DNA of 64,000 nt from Streptomyces sp. CB02009. Lineage in GTDB: Bacteria; Actinomycetota; Actinomycetes; Streptomycetales; Streptomycetaceae. This document shows positions 35,783 to 44,484 of this stretch, in pieces. The stretch covers positions 272,697 through 336,696 of the forward strand of contig NZ_LIVV01000011.1 in the NCBI RefSeq assembly GCF_001905825.1, given 5' to 3'. The translations under genes and the position numbers were made by a program. Position 1 is the first letter of the stretch, and the number at the start of each line of letters is the position of its first letter. The notes under the pieces are model-generated. The model had not been told where the DNA came from. It saw only the letters and a list, made by a program, of their open reading frames with translations, and did not search any database.

Positions 35783-36505
35783 ATGAGAATGTCCCCGCCC
35801 GCTCTCCCCCGACGCGTCGCCGCCGAGTTCATCGGAACCGGCGCCCTCGTCGCCGTCATCGTCGGCTCCGGAATCCGCGCCGACACCCTGAGCCAGGACA
35901 TCGGCGTCCGCCTGCTCGCCAACGCCGCCGCATCCGCCATCGGTCTCGGGCTGCTCATCGCGCTCATCGGGCCGCTCTCCGGCGCCCACTTCAACCCCGT
36001 CGTCACCCTCTCCGAGTGGTGGTCCCGAGGCCGTACGGACGGCTCGCGCGAAGTCCTCGCCTACATCGCCGCCCAGCTCGCCGGGGCCGTGACGGGCGCG
36101 CTGCTCGCCGAGGCCATGTTCGGGCGGGTGCCCGGCGCCTGGGCCACCGAGTCGCGCTCCGACCTCCACCTGCTGCTCGGCGAGGCCGTCGCCACCGCCG
36201 GGCTCGTCCTCGTCGTCCGGGGCCTGCGCCACATCGGCCGCCCCGGGCTCGCCCCGGTCGCCGTCGCCGGCTACATCGGCGCGGCGATCTGGTTCACCTC
36301 CTCCGGGTCCTTCGCCAATCCGGCCGCCACCGTCGGCCGGGCGTTCTCCGACTCCTTCACCGGGATCGCCCCCGGCTCGGTGCCCGCGTTCGCCGCCGCC
36401 CAGCTGCTCGGCATGCTGCTCGGGATGGTCCTGGCCGGTGTGTTGTACGGAACACGCGAGGCCGCCGCCGAACCGAACGCCGCCGAAGCGCGTCGGACGG
36501 GGTGA
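35783..36505 (+). CDS. Aquaporin/MIP-family channel
   Basis: 240 residues with six membrane helices and two half-helices. The first pore motif is NPV (residues 71-73, SGAHFNPVVTL) rather than NPA; the second is NPA (179-181, FANPAATVGRAF). The Arg normally following the second NPA, part of the aromatic/arginine filter, is Ala here, so the pore may pass larger or different solutes than water. Related actinobacterial channels of this kind are often linked to metalloid efflux, but no arsenic gene is nearby. ATG at 35783 is chosen because the helix-1 motif AAEFIGTGALV starts at residue 13. Upstream codons in the open frame look non-coding. Confidence 0.85.
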   Translation: MRMSPPALPRRVAAEFIGTGALVAVIVGSGIRADTLSQDIGVRLLANAAASAIGLGLLIALIGPLSGAHFNPVVTLSEWWSRGRTDGSREVLAYIAAQLAGAVTGALLAEAMFGRVPGAWATESRSDLHLLLGEAVATAGLVLVVRGLRHIGRPGLAPVAVAGYIGAAIWFTSSGSFANPAATVGRAFSDSFTGIAPGSVPAFAAAQLLGMLLGMVLAGVLYGTREAAAEPNAAEARRTG

Positions 36506-36544
36506 CAGGACGACACCGACACCACCCGCCACGGAGGTTCCCGC

Positions 36545-37231
36545 ATGCCGGCACGGCTCACCCGGTTCATCCCGCGCACGACCCGGGCCCGCCGCCGCAC
36601 CGTGCAGGCCGTGATGCTGGGCGCCGTCCTCGCGCTCACCCCGGTCACCTGGATGCACACCGCCGCCGCCGGGAAACTCCGTACCACCGCCGACGTGCCC
36701 GCCCGGGACGTCGCCGTCGTCTTCGGCGCCGGACTGTGGAAGGGGCGCCCCACCCCGTACCTCGCGCACCGGCTCGACGCGGCCGCCGAGCTGTACCGGA
36801 CGGGCAAGGTCCGGGTCCTGCTGGTCACCGGCGACAACAGCAGGACCGCGTACGACGAACCCAGCGCCATGCGCGCGTACCTCACCGCGCGCGGGGTGCC
36901 GGACGGCCGGATCGTCAGCGACTACGCGGGCTTCGACACCTGGGACTCCTGCGTCCGCGCCCGGAAGGTCTTCGGCGTCGACCGGGCCGTGCTCGTCACC
37001 CAGGACTTCCACATCAAGCGGGCCGTCGCGCTGTGCGGGCGGGCCGGCGTCGACGCGTACGGCGTCGGGGTCCCCGAACCCCACGACGCCACCTGGTACT
37101 ACGGCACCACCCGGGAGGTGTTCGCCGCCGCCAAGGCCTCCCTCGACGCCGTGCTCCGGCCCGACCCGCACTTCCTCGGACCGGAGGAGAAGGGCGTCAC
37201 CGAGGCGCTGGCCTCACCTCGGGAGCCGTAG
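36545..37231 (+). CDS. SanA/YdcF-like DUF218 membrane protein
   Basis: 228 residues with a single N-terminal membrane anchor (VQAVMLGAVLALTPVTWMHTAAAG) and a DUF218 domain: DVAVVFGAGLWKGRPTPYLAHRLDAAAELYR, LLVTGDNSRTAYDEPSAMRAYL, and VTQDFHIKRAV with the conserved His. SanA of E. coli affects envelope integrity and vancomycin sensitivity at high temperature; the biochemical activity is unknown. ATG with GGAGG seven bases upstream. It lies 39 bases after the aquaporin gene and could be co-transcribed. Confidence 0.87.
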   Translation: MPARLTRFIPRTTRARRRTVQAVMLGAVLALTPVTWMHTAAAGKLRTTADVPARDVAVVFGAGLWKGRPTPYLAHRLDAAAELYRTGKVRVLLVTGDNSRTAYDEPSAMRAYLTARGVPDGRIVSDYAGFDTWDSCVRARKVFGVDRAVLVTQDFHIKRAVALCGRAGVDAYGVGVPEPHDATWYYGTTREVFAAAKASLDAVLRPDPHFLGPEEKGVTEALASPREP

Positions 37232-37245
37232 CGGGCGGAGAGCAT

Positions 37246-37295
37246 GGCACCGCGCCCGTAATCAGCGGTGCCGCCCCGCGTAACACGCCTGACCC
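37246..37295 (+). promoter_or_regulatory. nasA upstream region: inverted repeat and candidate GlnR half-box
   Basis: An 8-base inverted repeat (GGCACCGC at 37246-37253 and GCGGTGCC at 37265-37272) is followed by GTAAC (37280-37284), six bases, then GACCC (37291-37295). The GlnR consensus alternates GTNAC and GAAAC every 11 bases, so this is a plausible but imperfect pair ending 11 bases before the nasA start. GTAAT lies exactly 22 bases upstream of the GTAAC. Confidence 0.4.
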
Positions 37296-37306
37296 ACGCT
37301 GGCCGC

Positions 37307-39505
37307 ATGTCCGAGGCCACCGCCGTACCCACCCACTGCCCCTACTGCGCCCTGCAGTGCGGCATGTCGCTCCGCCCCACCGGCGTCCCGGAGCTGCCCG
37401 CCGAGGTGGTCGACCGGACCGACTTCCCCGTCAACCGGGGCGCGCTGTGCGGCAAGGGCCGCACCGCCCCCGCCGTGCTCTCCTCCCGGGTCAGGCTCAC
37501 CGAGCCCCTGGTCCGGAGCCCTGACACCGGGGCCCTGGTGCCCGCGTCCTGGGAGGAGGCCCTCGCCGCCGTCGCCGACGGGCTGCGCCGGACCCGCGCC
37601 GACCACGGTCCCGATGCCGTGGGGGTCTTCGGCGGCGGCGGCCTCACCAACGAGAAGGCGTACACGCTGGGGAAGTTCGCCCGGCTGGTGCTCGGCACCT
37701 CGCAGATCGACTACAACGGGCGCTTCTGCATGTCGTCGGCGGCCGCCGCGCACGGCAGGGCCTTCGGGCTCGACCGGGGGCTGCCGTTCCCGCTGGAGGA
37801 CATCCCGAGGACCGGCTGCGTGATCCTCGTCGGCTGCAACCTGGCCGAGACCATGCCGCCCGCCCTCCGCTACCTCACCGAGCTCAAGGAGAACGGCGGA
37901 AAGCTGATCGTCGTCGATCCGCGCCGCACCCGCACCGCCGAGCAGGCCGACCTCCACCTCGCGCCCCGCCCCGGCACCGACCTCGCGCTCGCCCTCGGCA
38001 TGCTCCACCTCGTGGTGGCCGAAGGACGCGTCGACCAGGAGTTCGTGGCCACGCGCACCTCCGGCTGGGAGGAGGCGCGCGCCGGGGCCATGTCCCACTG
38101 GCCCGAGCAGGTCGAGCGCATCACGGGCGTGCCGCTGCCGCTGCTCCGGGAGGCCGTCGCGCTGTTCGGCGACGCCGCCACCGGCATGGTCCTCACCGCG
38201 CGCGGCCCCGAGCAGCAGTCCAAGGGCACCGACACCGTCGGCGCCTGGATCAACCTCTGCCTGGCCACCGGGAAGGCGGGCCGGCCCCTCAGCGGCTACG
38301 GCTGCCTCACCGGCCAGGGGAACGGCCAGGGCGGCCGCGAGCACGGCCAGAAGGCCGACCAGCTCCCCGGCTACCGCAAGCTCGACGACCCGGCGGCACG
38401 CGCGCACGTGGCCGGGGTCTGGGGCGTGCCCCCCGAGTCGCTGCCGGGGCCAGGACGCAGCGCGTACGAACTCCTCGACGCGCTCGGCGGGGACGTGCGG
38501 GCCCTGCTCCTCATGGGCTCCAACCCGGTCGTCTCCGCGCCGCGCGCCGCGCACGTCGAGGGGCGGCTGCGCTCGCTCGACTTCCTCGCCGTCGCCGACG
38601 TGGTGCTCTCCGAGACCGCCGCGCTCGCCGATGTCGTCCTGCCCGTCACCCAGTGGGCGGAGGAGACCGGCACCATGACCAACCTGGAGGGCCGGGTACT
38701 GCTCCGCCGGCGCGCCCTCACCCCGCCCGCGGGGGTACGGAGCGACCTGGAGGTCCTGCACGGGCTCGCCGGGCTCCTCGGCTGGGAGAAGGGCTTCCCC
38801 GCCGAACCCGAGGAGGTCTTCGACGAACTGCGCCGGGCCTCGGCGGGCGGCCCGGCCGACTACTCGGGCATCAGCTACCGCCGGATCGAGGAGGAGCAGG
38901 GCGTGTTCTGGCCCTGCCCGGAGACCGGGACGGGTACCGGCACGGGCACGGGGACCGGGAGGGGCACGGGTACCGACACCAGCACCAGCACCAGCACCAG
39001 CACCAGCGAGACCGTCACCGGCGGGTCCCGCCACCCCGGCACCCCGCGGCTCTTCCTCGACCGGTTCGCGACACCCGACGGGCGGGCCCGGTTCGTGCCG
39101 GTGGTGCACCGGGCGGCGGCCGAGGAGACGGACGCCGAGTACCCCGTCGTCCTCACCACCGGCCGGGTCGTGTCCCAGTACCAGTCGGGCGCGCAGACCC
39201 GGCGGGTCGACGAGCTGAACGCGGCGGCCCCCGGCCCGTTCGTGGAGCTCCATCCCCGGGTCGCCGAACGGCTCGGGGTCGCCGAGGGCGAGCGGGTCGC
39301 GGTGGTCTCGCGGCGCGGCCGGGCCGTCGCACCGGCCCGGATCACCACGGCCATCCGGCCGGACACCGTCTTCATGCCCTTCCACTGGGCGGGCGAGGGC
39401 CGGGCCAACACCCTGGTGAACCCGGCGCTCGACCCGGTCTCCCGGATGCCCGAGTTCAAGGTGTGCGCGGTACGTCTGGAGCGCGCCGGGCGGGACACCC
39501 CGTAG
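37307..39505 (+). CDS. nasA: Assimilatory nitrate reductase catalytic subunit (molybdopterin, NasA type)
   Basis: 732 residues of the bis-MGD oxidoreductase family. The N-terminal 4Fe-4S cluster is bound by Cys11, Cys14, Cys18 and Cys48 (THCPYCALQC, then GALCGKG). Cys141 in NGRFCMSSA is the expected Mo ligand of assimilatory nitrate reductases. Further motifs are VDPRRTRTAEQADLHLA and MGSNPVVSAPRA. It reduces nitrate to nitrite in the cytoplasm. Around residues 539-570 a Thr-Gly/Thr-Ser repeat interrupts the sequence before the C-terminal molybdopterin-binding domain, and there is no extra C-terminal Fe-S domain. The ATG at 37307 is chosen because Cys11 follows the expected short leader. Nitrite would pass to NirBD encoded 17 kb downstream. 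Confidence 0.92.
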   Translation: MSEATAVPTHCPYCALQCGMSLRPTGVPELPAEVVDRTDFPVNRGALCGKGRTAPAVLSSRVRLTEPLVRSPDTGALVPASWEEALAAVADGLRRTRADHGPDAVGVFGGGGLTNEKAYTLGKFARLVLGTSQIDYNGRFCMSSAAAAHGRAFGLDRGLPFPLEDIPRTGCVILVGCNLAETMPPALRYLTELKENGGKLIVVDPRRTRTAEQADLHLAPRPGTDLALALGMLHLVVAEGRVDQEFVATRTSGWEEARAGAMSHWPEQVERITGVPLPLLREAVALFGDAATGMVLTARGPEQQSKGTDTVGAWINLCLATGKAGRPLSGYGCLTGQGNGQGGREHGQKADQLPGYRKLDDPAARAHVAGVWGVPPESLPGPGRSAYELLDALGGDVRALLLMGSNPVVSAPRAAHVEGRLRSLDFLAVADVVLSETAALADVVLPVTQWAEETGTMTNLEGRVLLRRRALTPPAGVRSDLEVLHGLAGLLGWEKGFPAEPEEVFDELRRASAGGPADYSGISYRRIEEEQGVFWPCPETGTGTGTGTGTGRGTGTDTSTSTSTSTSETVTGGSRHPGTPRLFLDRFATPDGRARFVPVVHRAAAEETDAEYPVVLTTGRVVSQYQSGAQTRRVDELNAAAPGPFVELHPRVAERLGVAEGERVAVVSRRGRAVAPARITTAIRPDTVFMPFHWAGEGRANTLVNPALDPVSRMPEFKVCAVRLERAGRDTP
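38925..39008. repeat. Six-base coding microsatellite in nasA
   Basis: Consecutive units of the form ACGGGC/ACCGGG and then six near-perfect ACCAGC units encode Gly-Thr and then Ser-Thr dipeptides. All units are six bases, so slippage would keep the frame. Confidence 0.85.
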
Positions 39506-39706
39506 CACCCGCCCGGAGGAGCACGGTGCGGAGCGCTGCCGGGCCGCGCGCCGGGCGCGGCTCCCCGGACGCGGTGGACGCACCCGTACTCCCCCGGGAG
39601 TAACCGCAGCCGCCCACCGCCCCCGGCAGTACCCCCCGACTCGGCCGTCAGCCCGACGAAACGCCCTCCGCGCGACGGGACTCTGGGATCGACCCGAAGA
39701 GGACCG

Positions 39707-41773
39707 ATGAAGGGGGGCCCGATGCAGGGCCGTAAGAGGATCGTCGGCTGGGGGGTGCTGGCCCTGTGGGTGGTGGTGCTCGCCCTCGCCGCACCGCTCG
39801 CCGGAAGGCTCGGCGACGTCCAGCGCGACCGCGCCGTCGACTACCTGCCCGCGAGCGCCGACTCGACGCAGGTCGCGACCGTCATGGAGCAGATGCCGGG
39901 GGGCGGCTCCACCGACCTCGTGCTCGTCTACCACCGGGACGGCGGACTGACCGCCGCCGACCGGGCCACCGCCGCCCGCGAGGTGCGGCAGGTCGCCGCC
40001 GGGCACCCGCTCGCCGCACCGCCGCGTGCCGTCCCCTCCGAGGACGGCACCACCCTCCTGTACGCCGTGTCGAGCACGGAACCCGGCACGGACGAGACGG
40101 CCAGGGACGCCTTCGTCCACGACGTCCGCGCGACCGTGAGCGGCGAGGTCGGCGGCCCCGGCGCGCTCGCCACGGACGCGGGCGAGGTCTACAACTCCCT
40201 CGACGGGCCGCTCCTCTACACGACCGTCGCCGTCGTCGCGGTCCTCCTGATCGTCATCTACCGCAGCCCGTTCCTCTGGCTCGTCCCGCTGGCCGTCGCC
40301 GGCGTCGCCGACTTCCTGTCCATGGCCGTCACCTACGCCCTGCACCAGGGCTTCGACATCAGCGTCTCCGGCCAGAGCACCGGCGTCATGACGATCCTCG
40401 TCTTCGGCGCGGGCACCGACTACGCGCTGCTCCTCGTCTCCCGCTACCGCGAGGAACTGCGCCGCGTCCCCCGCCCGTACGACGCCATGACCGCCGCGCT
40501 GCGCGGCTGCGGCCCCGCCGTCCTCGCGTCCTCCGGGACCGTCGCCCTCGGCATGCTCTGCCTGCTCGCCGCCGACATGAACAGCAGCCGGGGCATGGGC
40601 CCCACGGCCGCCGTCGGTGTCCTGTGCGCGCTCGTCGCGATGACGACGCTGCTCCCTGCCCTGCTCGTCGTCCTCGGGCGACGGGTGTTCTGGCCGCTGA
40701 TCCCGGCGTACGGAAGCGAGCCGAAGGCCGCGCGCCGCTCGCTCTTCGCCGCCATGGGCTCGTCCGCCGGACGGCGCCCCCTCGCCGTCCTCCTCGCGGG
40801 AGCCGCCGCCCTGGCCGCGCTGGCGCTCGGTGCGCTGAACCTGCCCGGAGCGCTCAAGCAGGAGGACACCTTCAGCTCCACCCCCGAGGCGGTCGCCGCG
40901 ATGAAGACGCTGGCCGCCGCGTACCCGGAGACGGGCACCCAGCCCGTCACCGTGGTCGCCCCGACGGGCCGGGTCCCCGAGGCGCTGCGGACGGCGCTCG
41001 CCACCGACGGCGTCGCGCAGGCCGAACGCGGTCGCAGCGGCGGCGGCTGGACGGAGATCTCCGTGGTCGCCGCGCATCCGCCGCAGTCCGCGGCCGAGAC
41101 CGCGACCATCGAGGCGCTGCGGTCCGCGCTCGGCGACGGGGTGTACGTCGGCGGGCCCAGCGCGGAGCAGCTCGACATGGCCGACACCAGCGCCCGCGAC
41201 CGGAACATCGTCGTCCCGCTCGTCATCGTCGTCGTCCTGCTGGTGCTGGTCGTGCTGCTGCGCAGCCTCGTCGCGCCGCTGATCCTGATCGCCGCCGTGG
41301 TCGCCGTCTGGGGCGCGTCCCTCGGCATCGGCGGTCTCGTCTTCGAGGGCCTCTTCGGCTTCGGGGGCACCGACCCGGGCCTGGCCCTGCTCTCGTTCGT
41401 CTTCCTCGTCGCCCTCGGCGTCGACTACGGCATCTTCCTGATGCACCGGATGCGCGAGGAGTGCCTGGGCGGGGCGGAGCCGGGTGCCGCGGCCCTGACG
41501 GCCCTGCGGACGACCGGCGGGGTGATCGCATCGGCGGGGCTCGTCCTCGCCGCGACCTTCGCGGTGCTCGTCAACATGCCGATGGTGCAACTGGCGGAGC
41601 TGGGCTTCGTGATCGCGGTCGGCGTCCTGCTCGACACCTTCCTGGTCCGCACCTACCTGGTCACGAGCGCGAGCGTGCTCCTCGGCCGGAAGGTGTGGTG
41701 GCCGGGTCCGCTGGCCAGGAAGCCCTTGCCAGCGGCGGGTCAGGAGCCCGAGCGGGAGCCCGTACGGGTCTGA
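39707..41773 (+). CDS. MMPL/RND-family membrane transporter
   Basis: 688 residues with two RND-like halves. Each half has an extracytoplasmic domain and a bundle of membrane helices. The first bundle contains GVMTILVFGAGTDYALLLVSRYREEL and the second LALLSFVFLVALGVDYGIFLMHRMREE, the paired GxDY motifs of MMPL proteins that carry the proton-relay Asp. The family exports lipids or drugs. It is shorter than mycobacterial MmpL lipid exporters and resembles the Streptomyces antibiotic-export type. ATG at 39707 with GAAGAGGA upstream; a second ATG at 39722 is possible. A two-component system follows, which may control it. Confidence 0.9.
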   Translation: MKGGPMQGRKRIVGWGVLALWVVVLALAAPLAGRLGDVQRDRAVDYLPASADSTQVATVMEQMPGGGSTDLVLVYHRDGGLTAADRATAAREVRQVAAGHPLAAPPRAVPSEDGTTLLYAVSSTEPGTDETARDAFVHDVRATVSGEVGGPGALATDAGEVYNSLDGPLLYTTVAVVAVLLIVIYRSPFLWLVPLAVAGVADFLSMAVTYALHQGFDISVSGQSTGVMTILVFGAGTDYALLLVSRYREELRRVPRPYDAMTAALRGCGPAVLASSGTVALGMLCLLAADMNSSRGMGPTAAVGVLCALVAMTTLLPALLVVLGRRVFWPLIPAYGSEPKAARRSLFAAMGSSAGRRPLAVLLAGAAALAALALGALNLPGALKQEDTFSSTPEAVAAMKTLAAAYPETGTQPVTVVAPTGRVPEALRTALATDGVAQAERGRSGGGWTEISVVAAHPPQSAAETATIEALRSALGDGVYVGGPSAEQLDMADTSARDRNIVVPLVIVVVLLVLVVLLRSLVAPLILIAAVVAVWGASLGIGGLVFEGLFGFGGTDPGLALLSFVFLVALGVDYGIFLMHRMREECLGGAEPGAAALTALRTTGGVIASAGLVLAATFAVLVNMPMVQLAELGFVIAVGVLLDTFLVRTYLVTSASVLLGRKVWWPGPLARKPLPAAGQEPEREPVRV

Positions 41774-41785
41774 TCACGAGCGGCC

Positions 41786-41818
41786 GAAGGGGCTCCACAC
41801 ACTGTCAGGAGCCCCTTC
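41786..41818 (+). terminator. Hairpin between the MMPL gene and the histidine kinase gene
   Basis: Perfect 11-base arms GAAGGGGCTCC (41786-41796) and GGAGCCCCTTC (41808-41818) with an 11-base loop, 13 bases after the MMPL stop and 6 bases before the ribosome site of the next gene. It may end the MMPL transcript or attenuate read-through into the kinase gene. Confidence 0.7.
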
Positions 41819-41838
41819 CCGCAGGGAGGATGGACACC

Positions 41839-43005
41839 ATGGACTTCGCAGCGGCCTTCACCCGTGACCCCCAGGCGGGGCCGGACCCGGTGCGGCGCGA
41901 CGCGGCGGCCGCCGCCGTGTTCGCGGTGCTCGCCGCGGTGCTCGCGCTGACCGTCGACGACGGCCGCCGCCCGGACGCCCTCGGCTGGGTCCTGCTGCTC
42001 GCCGCGCACGTCCCGCTGGCCTGGCGGCGCAGGGCCCCGCTGCCGGTGCTGCTCGCCGTCGTGGCCGTCGTCGCCCCGTACCACGGGCTCGACTACATGC
42101 ATCTGGCGCCCATTCCGGCCTCGATGACCGCGCTCTACACCGTCGCATCCACCGGCCGGCCGCAGCGCACGGTGATCGTGGGACTCTCGGTCACCTCCGT
42201 CACCCTCACCATGCAGCTCTTCGTCAACCCGCACGAGGTGGTGGAGCTGCTGCGGGTCTCCGGCTGGGTGATCGCGATGCTGGTCTTCGGCGCGAGCATC
42301 CGGCTCCACCGGCAGCTGGTGGCGGGCGTGGTGGAGCGGGCGGAGTACGAGGCCGAGCGGAAGGTCACCGAGGAACGGCTGCGCATCGCGAGGGACCTGC
42401 ACGACCTGCTCGCGCACTCGATCACCCTCATCGGCGTGCAGACCTCGGTCGCCGCGCACGTGCTGGTCGCCGACCCGGACCGGCTCGACCGGGAGGCGCT
42501 CGTCCGGGCGCTCGACGGCATCGCCGAGACCTGCCGGGGGGCCCGGGCGGAGGTGCGCACCACGCTGGACGTGCTGCGGGCCGCGCCGGAGGGCCCGCTG
42601 CCCGACCTGGCCTCGCTGCCCGATCTCGTACGGTCCTCGGGCGCGGCCCTCTCGGTGCGGACGGCGGCGGCGAGGATCCCGGCGGCCGTGGGCGCGGCGG
42701 CGTACCGGATCGTGCAGGAGTCCCTGACCAACGCCGTGCGGCACGGCGGTCCCGGCGCGGACGTGCGGGTCGATGTCGGCCTCGACGAGGAGGTGTTGAC
42801 GGTACGGGTGACCAACGGCGGCGCGGCCTCCCGGGTGCCGGGCCAGGGCGCGGCGGGCGGAACCGGCGGCTCCGGCTACGGGATCCTGGGGATGCGGGAG
42901 CGGGCGAGGAGCGTGGGCGGCACACTGAGCGCGGGCCCGCGCGCCGGCGGGGGCTTCGAGGTCGAGGCGGCGCTGCCGCTCTCGGTGGGAGAGGTGGCGG
43001 TGTGA
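41839..43005 (+). CDS. Membrane sensor histidine kinase (NarL/DesK type)
   Basis: 388 residues. ATG at 41839 is preferred to the in-frame ATG at 41830, because GGAGG directly abuts 41830 but lies nine bases before 41839. Four to five membrane helices occupy residues 25-155. The HisKA_3 motif is RLRIARDLHDLLAHS with His188. The ATPase domain is intact: N box AYRIVQESLTNAVRHG, and the GSGYGILGMRERARSVGG region. The signal is unknown. It overlaps the response regulator gene by four bases (GTGA), forming a cognate pair. Confidence 0.92.
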   Translation: MDFAAAFTRDPQAGPDPVRRDAAAAAVFAVLAAVLALTVDDGRRPDALGWVLLLAAHVPLAWRRRAPLPVLLAVVAVVAPYHGLDYMHLAPIPASMTALYTVASTGRPQRTVIVGLSVTSVTLTMQLFVNPHEVVELLRVSGWVIAMLVFGASIRLHRQLVAGVVERAEYEAERKVTEERLRIARDLHDLLAHSITLIGVQTSVAAHVLVADPDRLDREALVRALDGIAETCRGARAEVRTTLDVLRAAPEGPLPDLASLPDLVRSSGAALSVRTAAARIPAAVGAAAYRIVQESLTNAVRHGGPGADVRVDVGLDEEVLTVRVTNGGAASRVPGQGAAGGTGGSGYGILGMRERARSVGGTLSAGPRAGGGFEVEAALPLSVGEVAV

Positions 43006-43658
43006 TCCGGGTGCTGCTCGCGGACGATCAGGCGCTCGTCCGGGCGTCGTTCGCGATGCTGCTCGACTCGGCTCCGGACATGGAGGTGGTGGGCCAGGCG
43101 GCCAACGGCCGGGAGGCGGTCGAGCTGGCCCGTTCGTCGCGGGCCGACCTGGTGGTGATGGACGTCCGGATGCCCGAGCTCGACGGGATCGGCGCGACCC
43201 GGCTGATCGCCGCCGACGAGGACCTGGCCGGGGTCAAGGTGCTGGTCCTCACCACGTACGACACCGACGAGCACGTGATGGAGGCGCTGCGGGCGGGTGC
43301 GTCGGGCTTCGTCGTCAAGGACATCCTCCCGGCGGAACTCCTCACCGCGATCCGTACGGTCGCGGCGGGCGAGGCGCTGCTGTCGCCGGGCCCGACGTCC
43401 CGGCTGATCGCCCGGGCGCTGGCCGCGCCGCAGCCGCCGGCGACGGGCGGCCCCGAGGGGCTCTCGGACCGGGAGCGCCAGGTCCTGACGCTGACGGGCC
43501 GGGGCCTGAACAACACGGAGATCGCGGAGACGCTGGGGCTCTCGCCGCTCACGGCGAAGACCCATGTCAGCCGGATCATGGGGAAGCTGTCCGCACGGGA
43601 CCGGGCCCAGCTGGTCATCATCGCCTACGAGTCGGGCCTGGTGAGCCCGGGCCGCTGA
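43002..43658 (+). CDS. NarL/LuxR-family response regulator
   Basis: 218 residues. The receiver domain has the acidic pair ADDQ near residues 7-10, phospho-acceptor Asp54 in DLVVMDVRMPELDG and Lys in FVVKDILP. The C-terminal LuxR helix-turn-helix is LSDRERQVLTLTGRGLNNTE followed by EIAETLGLSPLTAKTHVSRI. GTG start inside the kinase stop, so expression is coupled. It is the partner of the kinase at 41839 and a candidate regulator of the MMPL exporter just upstream. Confidence 0.94.
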   Translation: MIRVLLADDQALVRASFAMLLDSAPDMEVVGQAANGREAVELARSSRADLVVMDVRMPELDGIGATRLIAADEDLAGVKVLVLTTYDTDEHVMEALRAGASGFVVKDILPAELLTAIRTVAAGEALLSPGPTSRLIARALAAPQPPATGGPEGLSDRERQVLTLTGRGLNNTEIAETLGLSPLTAKTHVSRIMGKLSARDRAQLVIIAYESGLVSPGR

Positions 43659-43764
43659 GCCGCCGGTCGACCACGTCCGCCGGTCCGCCGGTCGGCCGCG
43701 TACGCCGGTGCGCCGGGCCGCCGGTCCGGCCCGCTCGACACAGCACCCTCCCCGGCGGCAGGGC

Positions 43765-44484
43765 CTACGGCCGGTCGAACCAGTCGCCGCTCTCGATGAC
43801 CGCGCCGAGAGGGGCGTCCGGTGCCGCCAGGAAGACCCACGCGGACACCCGCGCGCTGTCCCGCACCCGGACGACGTCCATGGCGACCCGCTCGTACCCG
43901 ACGGGCAGCTCCAGGCGGTCGAGCAGGCCGAACAGCTCGCCGTAGGCGTCGGGCGCGGGCGTGAGCAGGGTGCCGACCACCTTGCCCCCGTCCGCCGGGA
44001 CGACGTACGGGTAGCCGGGTCCGTCGTGCAGGACCGCCCCGTGCAGCACGGCGTCCGCCTCGGCGCCGATCCGGCCGGCGAGGAACCGGTCGTGGTTGTA
44101 CGCGCCCGGGCGCAGCGTCCCGTACACGAAGAACGGCCGCTCCTCGTGGGGCGGGGCCTCGATCTCCAGGGTGGCGGACGTCTCGCGCTCGACCCAGCGG
44201 GCGTACCCCTCGCTCACCCGGGTCACCCGGGTGGCGAGGATCTCGGGCGTCTCGTAGTCGTGGGCGGCGAGGAGGTGGGCCTCCAGGGCCGGGTAGCGGG
44301 CCTCGGTGGTCTTGAACACCACCTCCCACTCCTCGGTGGTCTCGATCGCGCCCCGCCAGTGGTAGACGGACGTGACGGGAGCCGAGATCTGCGCGCAGGC
44401 GACGAGCCGGGCCTCGACGGCGCCGCGCGCCAGGGCTTCCGCCTTGGCGCGCGCGTCGGTGGTGGTGCGGACGGTGACGATCAC
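43765..44484 (-). CDS. CutA1 - gamma-glutamylcyclotransferase-like fusion protein
   Basis: 239 residues in one uninterrupted frame joining two families. Residues 1-103 are CutA1-like: MIVTVRTTTDARAKAEALAR, ARLVACAQISAPVTSVYHWRG and the ETTEEWEVVFKTTEARYPAL core, which forms trimers and binds divalent metal. Residues 115-239 are a GGCT/AIG2-like domain with FVYGTLRPGAYNH, the GPGYPYVV loop and GELFGLLDRLE with the candidate catalytic Glu. Such cyclotransferases act on gamma-glutamyl peptides or amines. The GTG at 44484 overlaps the TGA of the upstream ABC gene (GTGA), with GGTGGAG before it. It is the last gene of the SoxR-box operon. Confidence 0.85.
   Translation of the reverse strand: MIVTVRTTTDARAKAEALARGAVEARLVACAQISAPVTSVYHWRGAIETTEEWEVVFKTTEARYPALEAHLLAAHDYETPEILATRVTRVSEGYARWVERETSATLEIEAPPHEERPFFVYGTLRPGAYNHDRFLAGRIGAEADAVLHGAVLHDGPGYPYVVPADGGKVVGTLLTPAPDAYGELFGLLDRLELPVGYERVAMDVVRVRDSARVSAWVFLAAPDAPLGAVIESGDWFDRP

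Noticed and set aside
37262..41590. A 1442-residue minus-strand open frame across nasA and the MMPL gene
   Set aside because: It spans two well-supported plus-strand genes and their intergenic gap, and has only His/Arg/Gly/Glu-biased sequence.
43659..43764. CGCCGGTC-rich imperfect repeats between the response regulator and CutA-GGCT genes
   Set aside because: The pattern is loose and GC-driven. No hairpin or motif stood out strongly enough to call a terminator or element.
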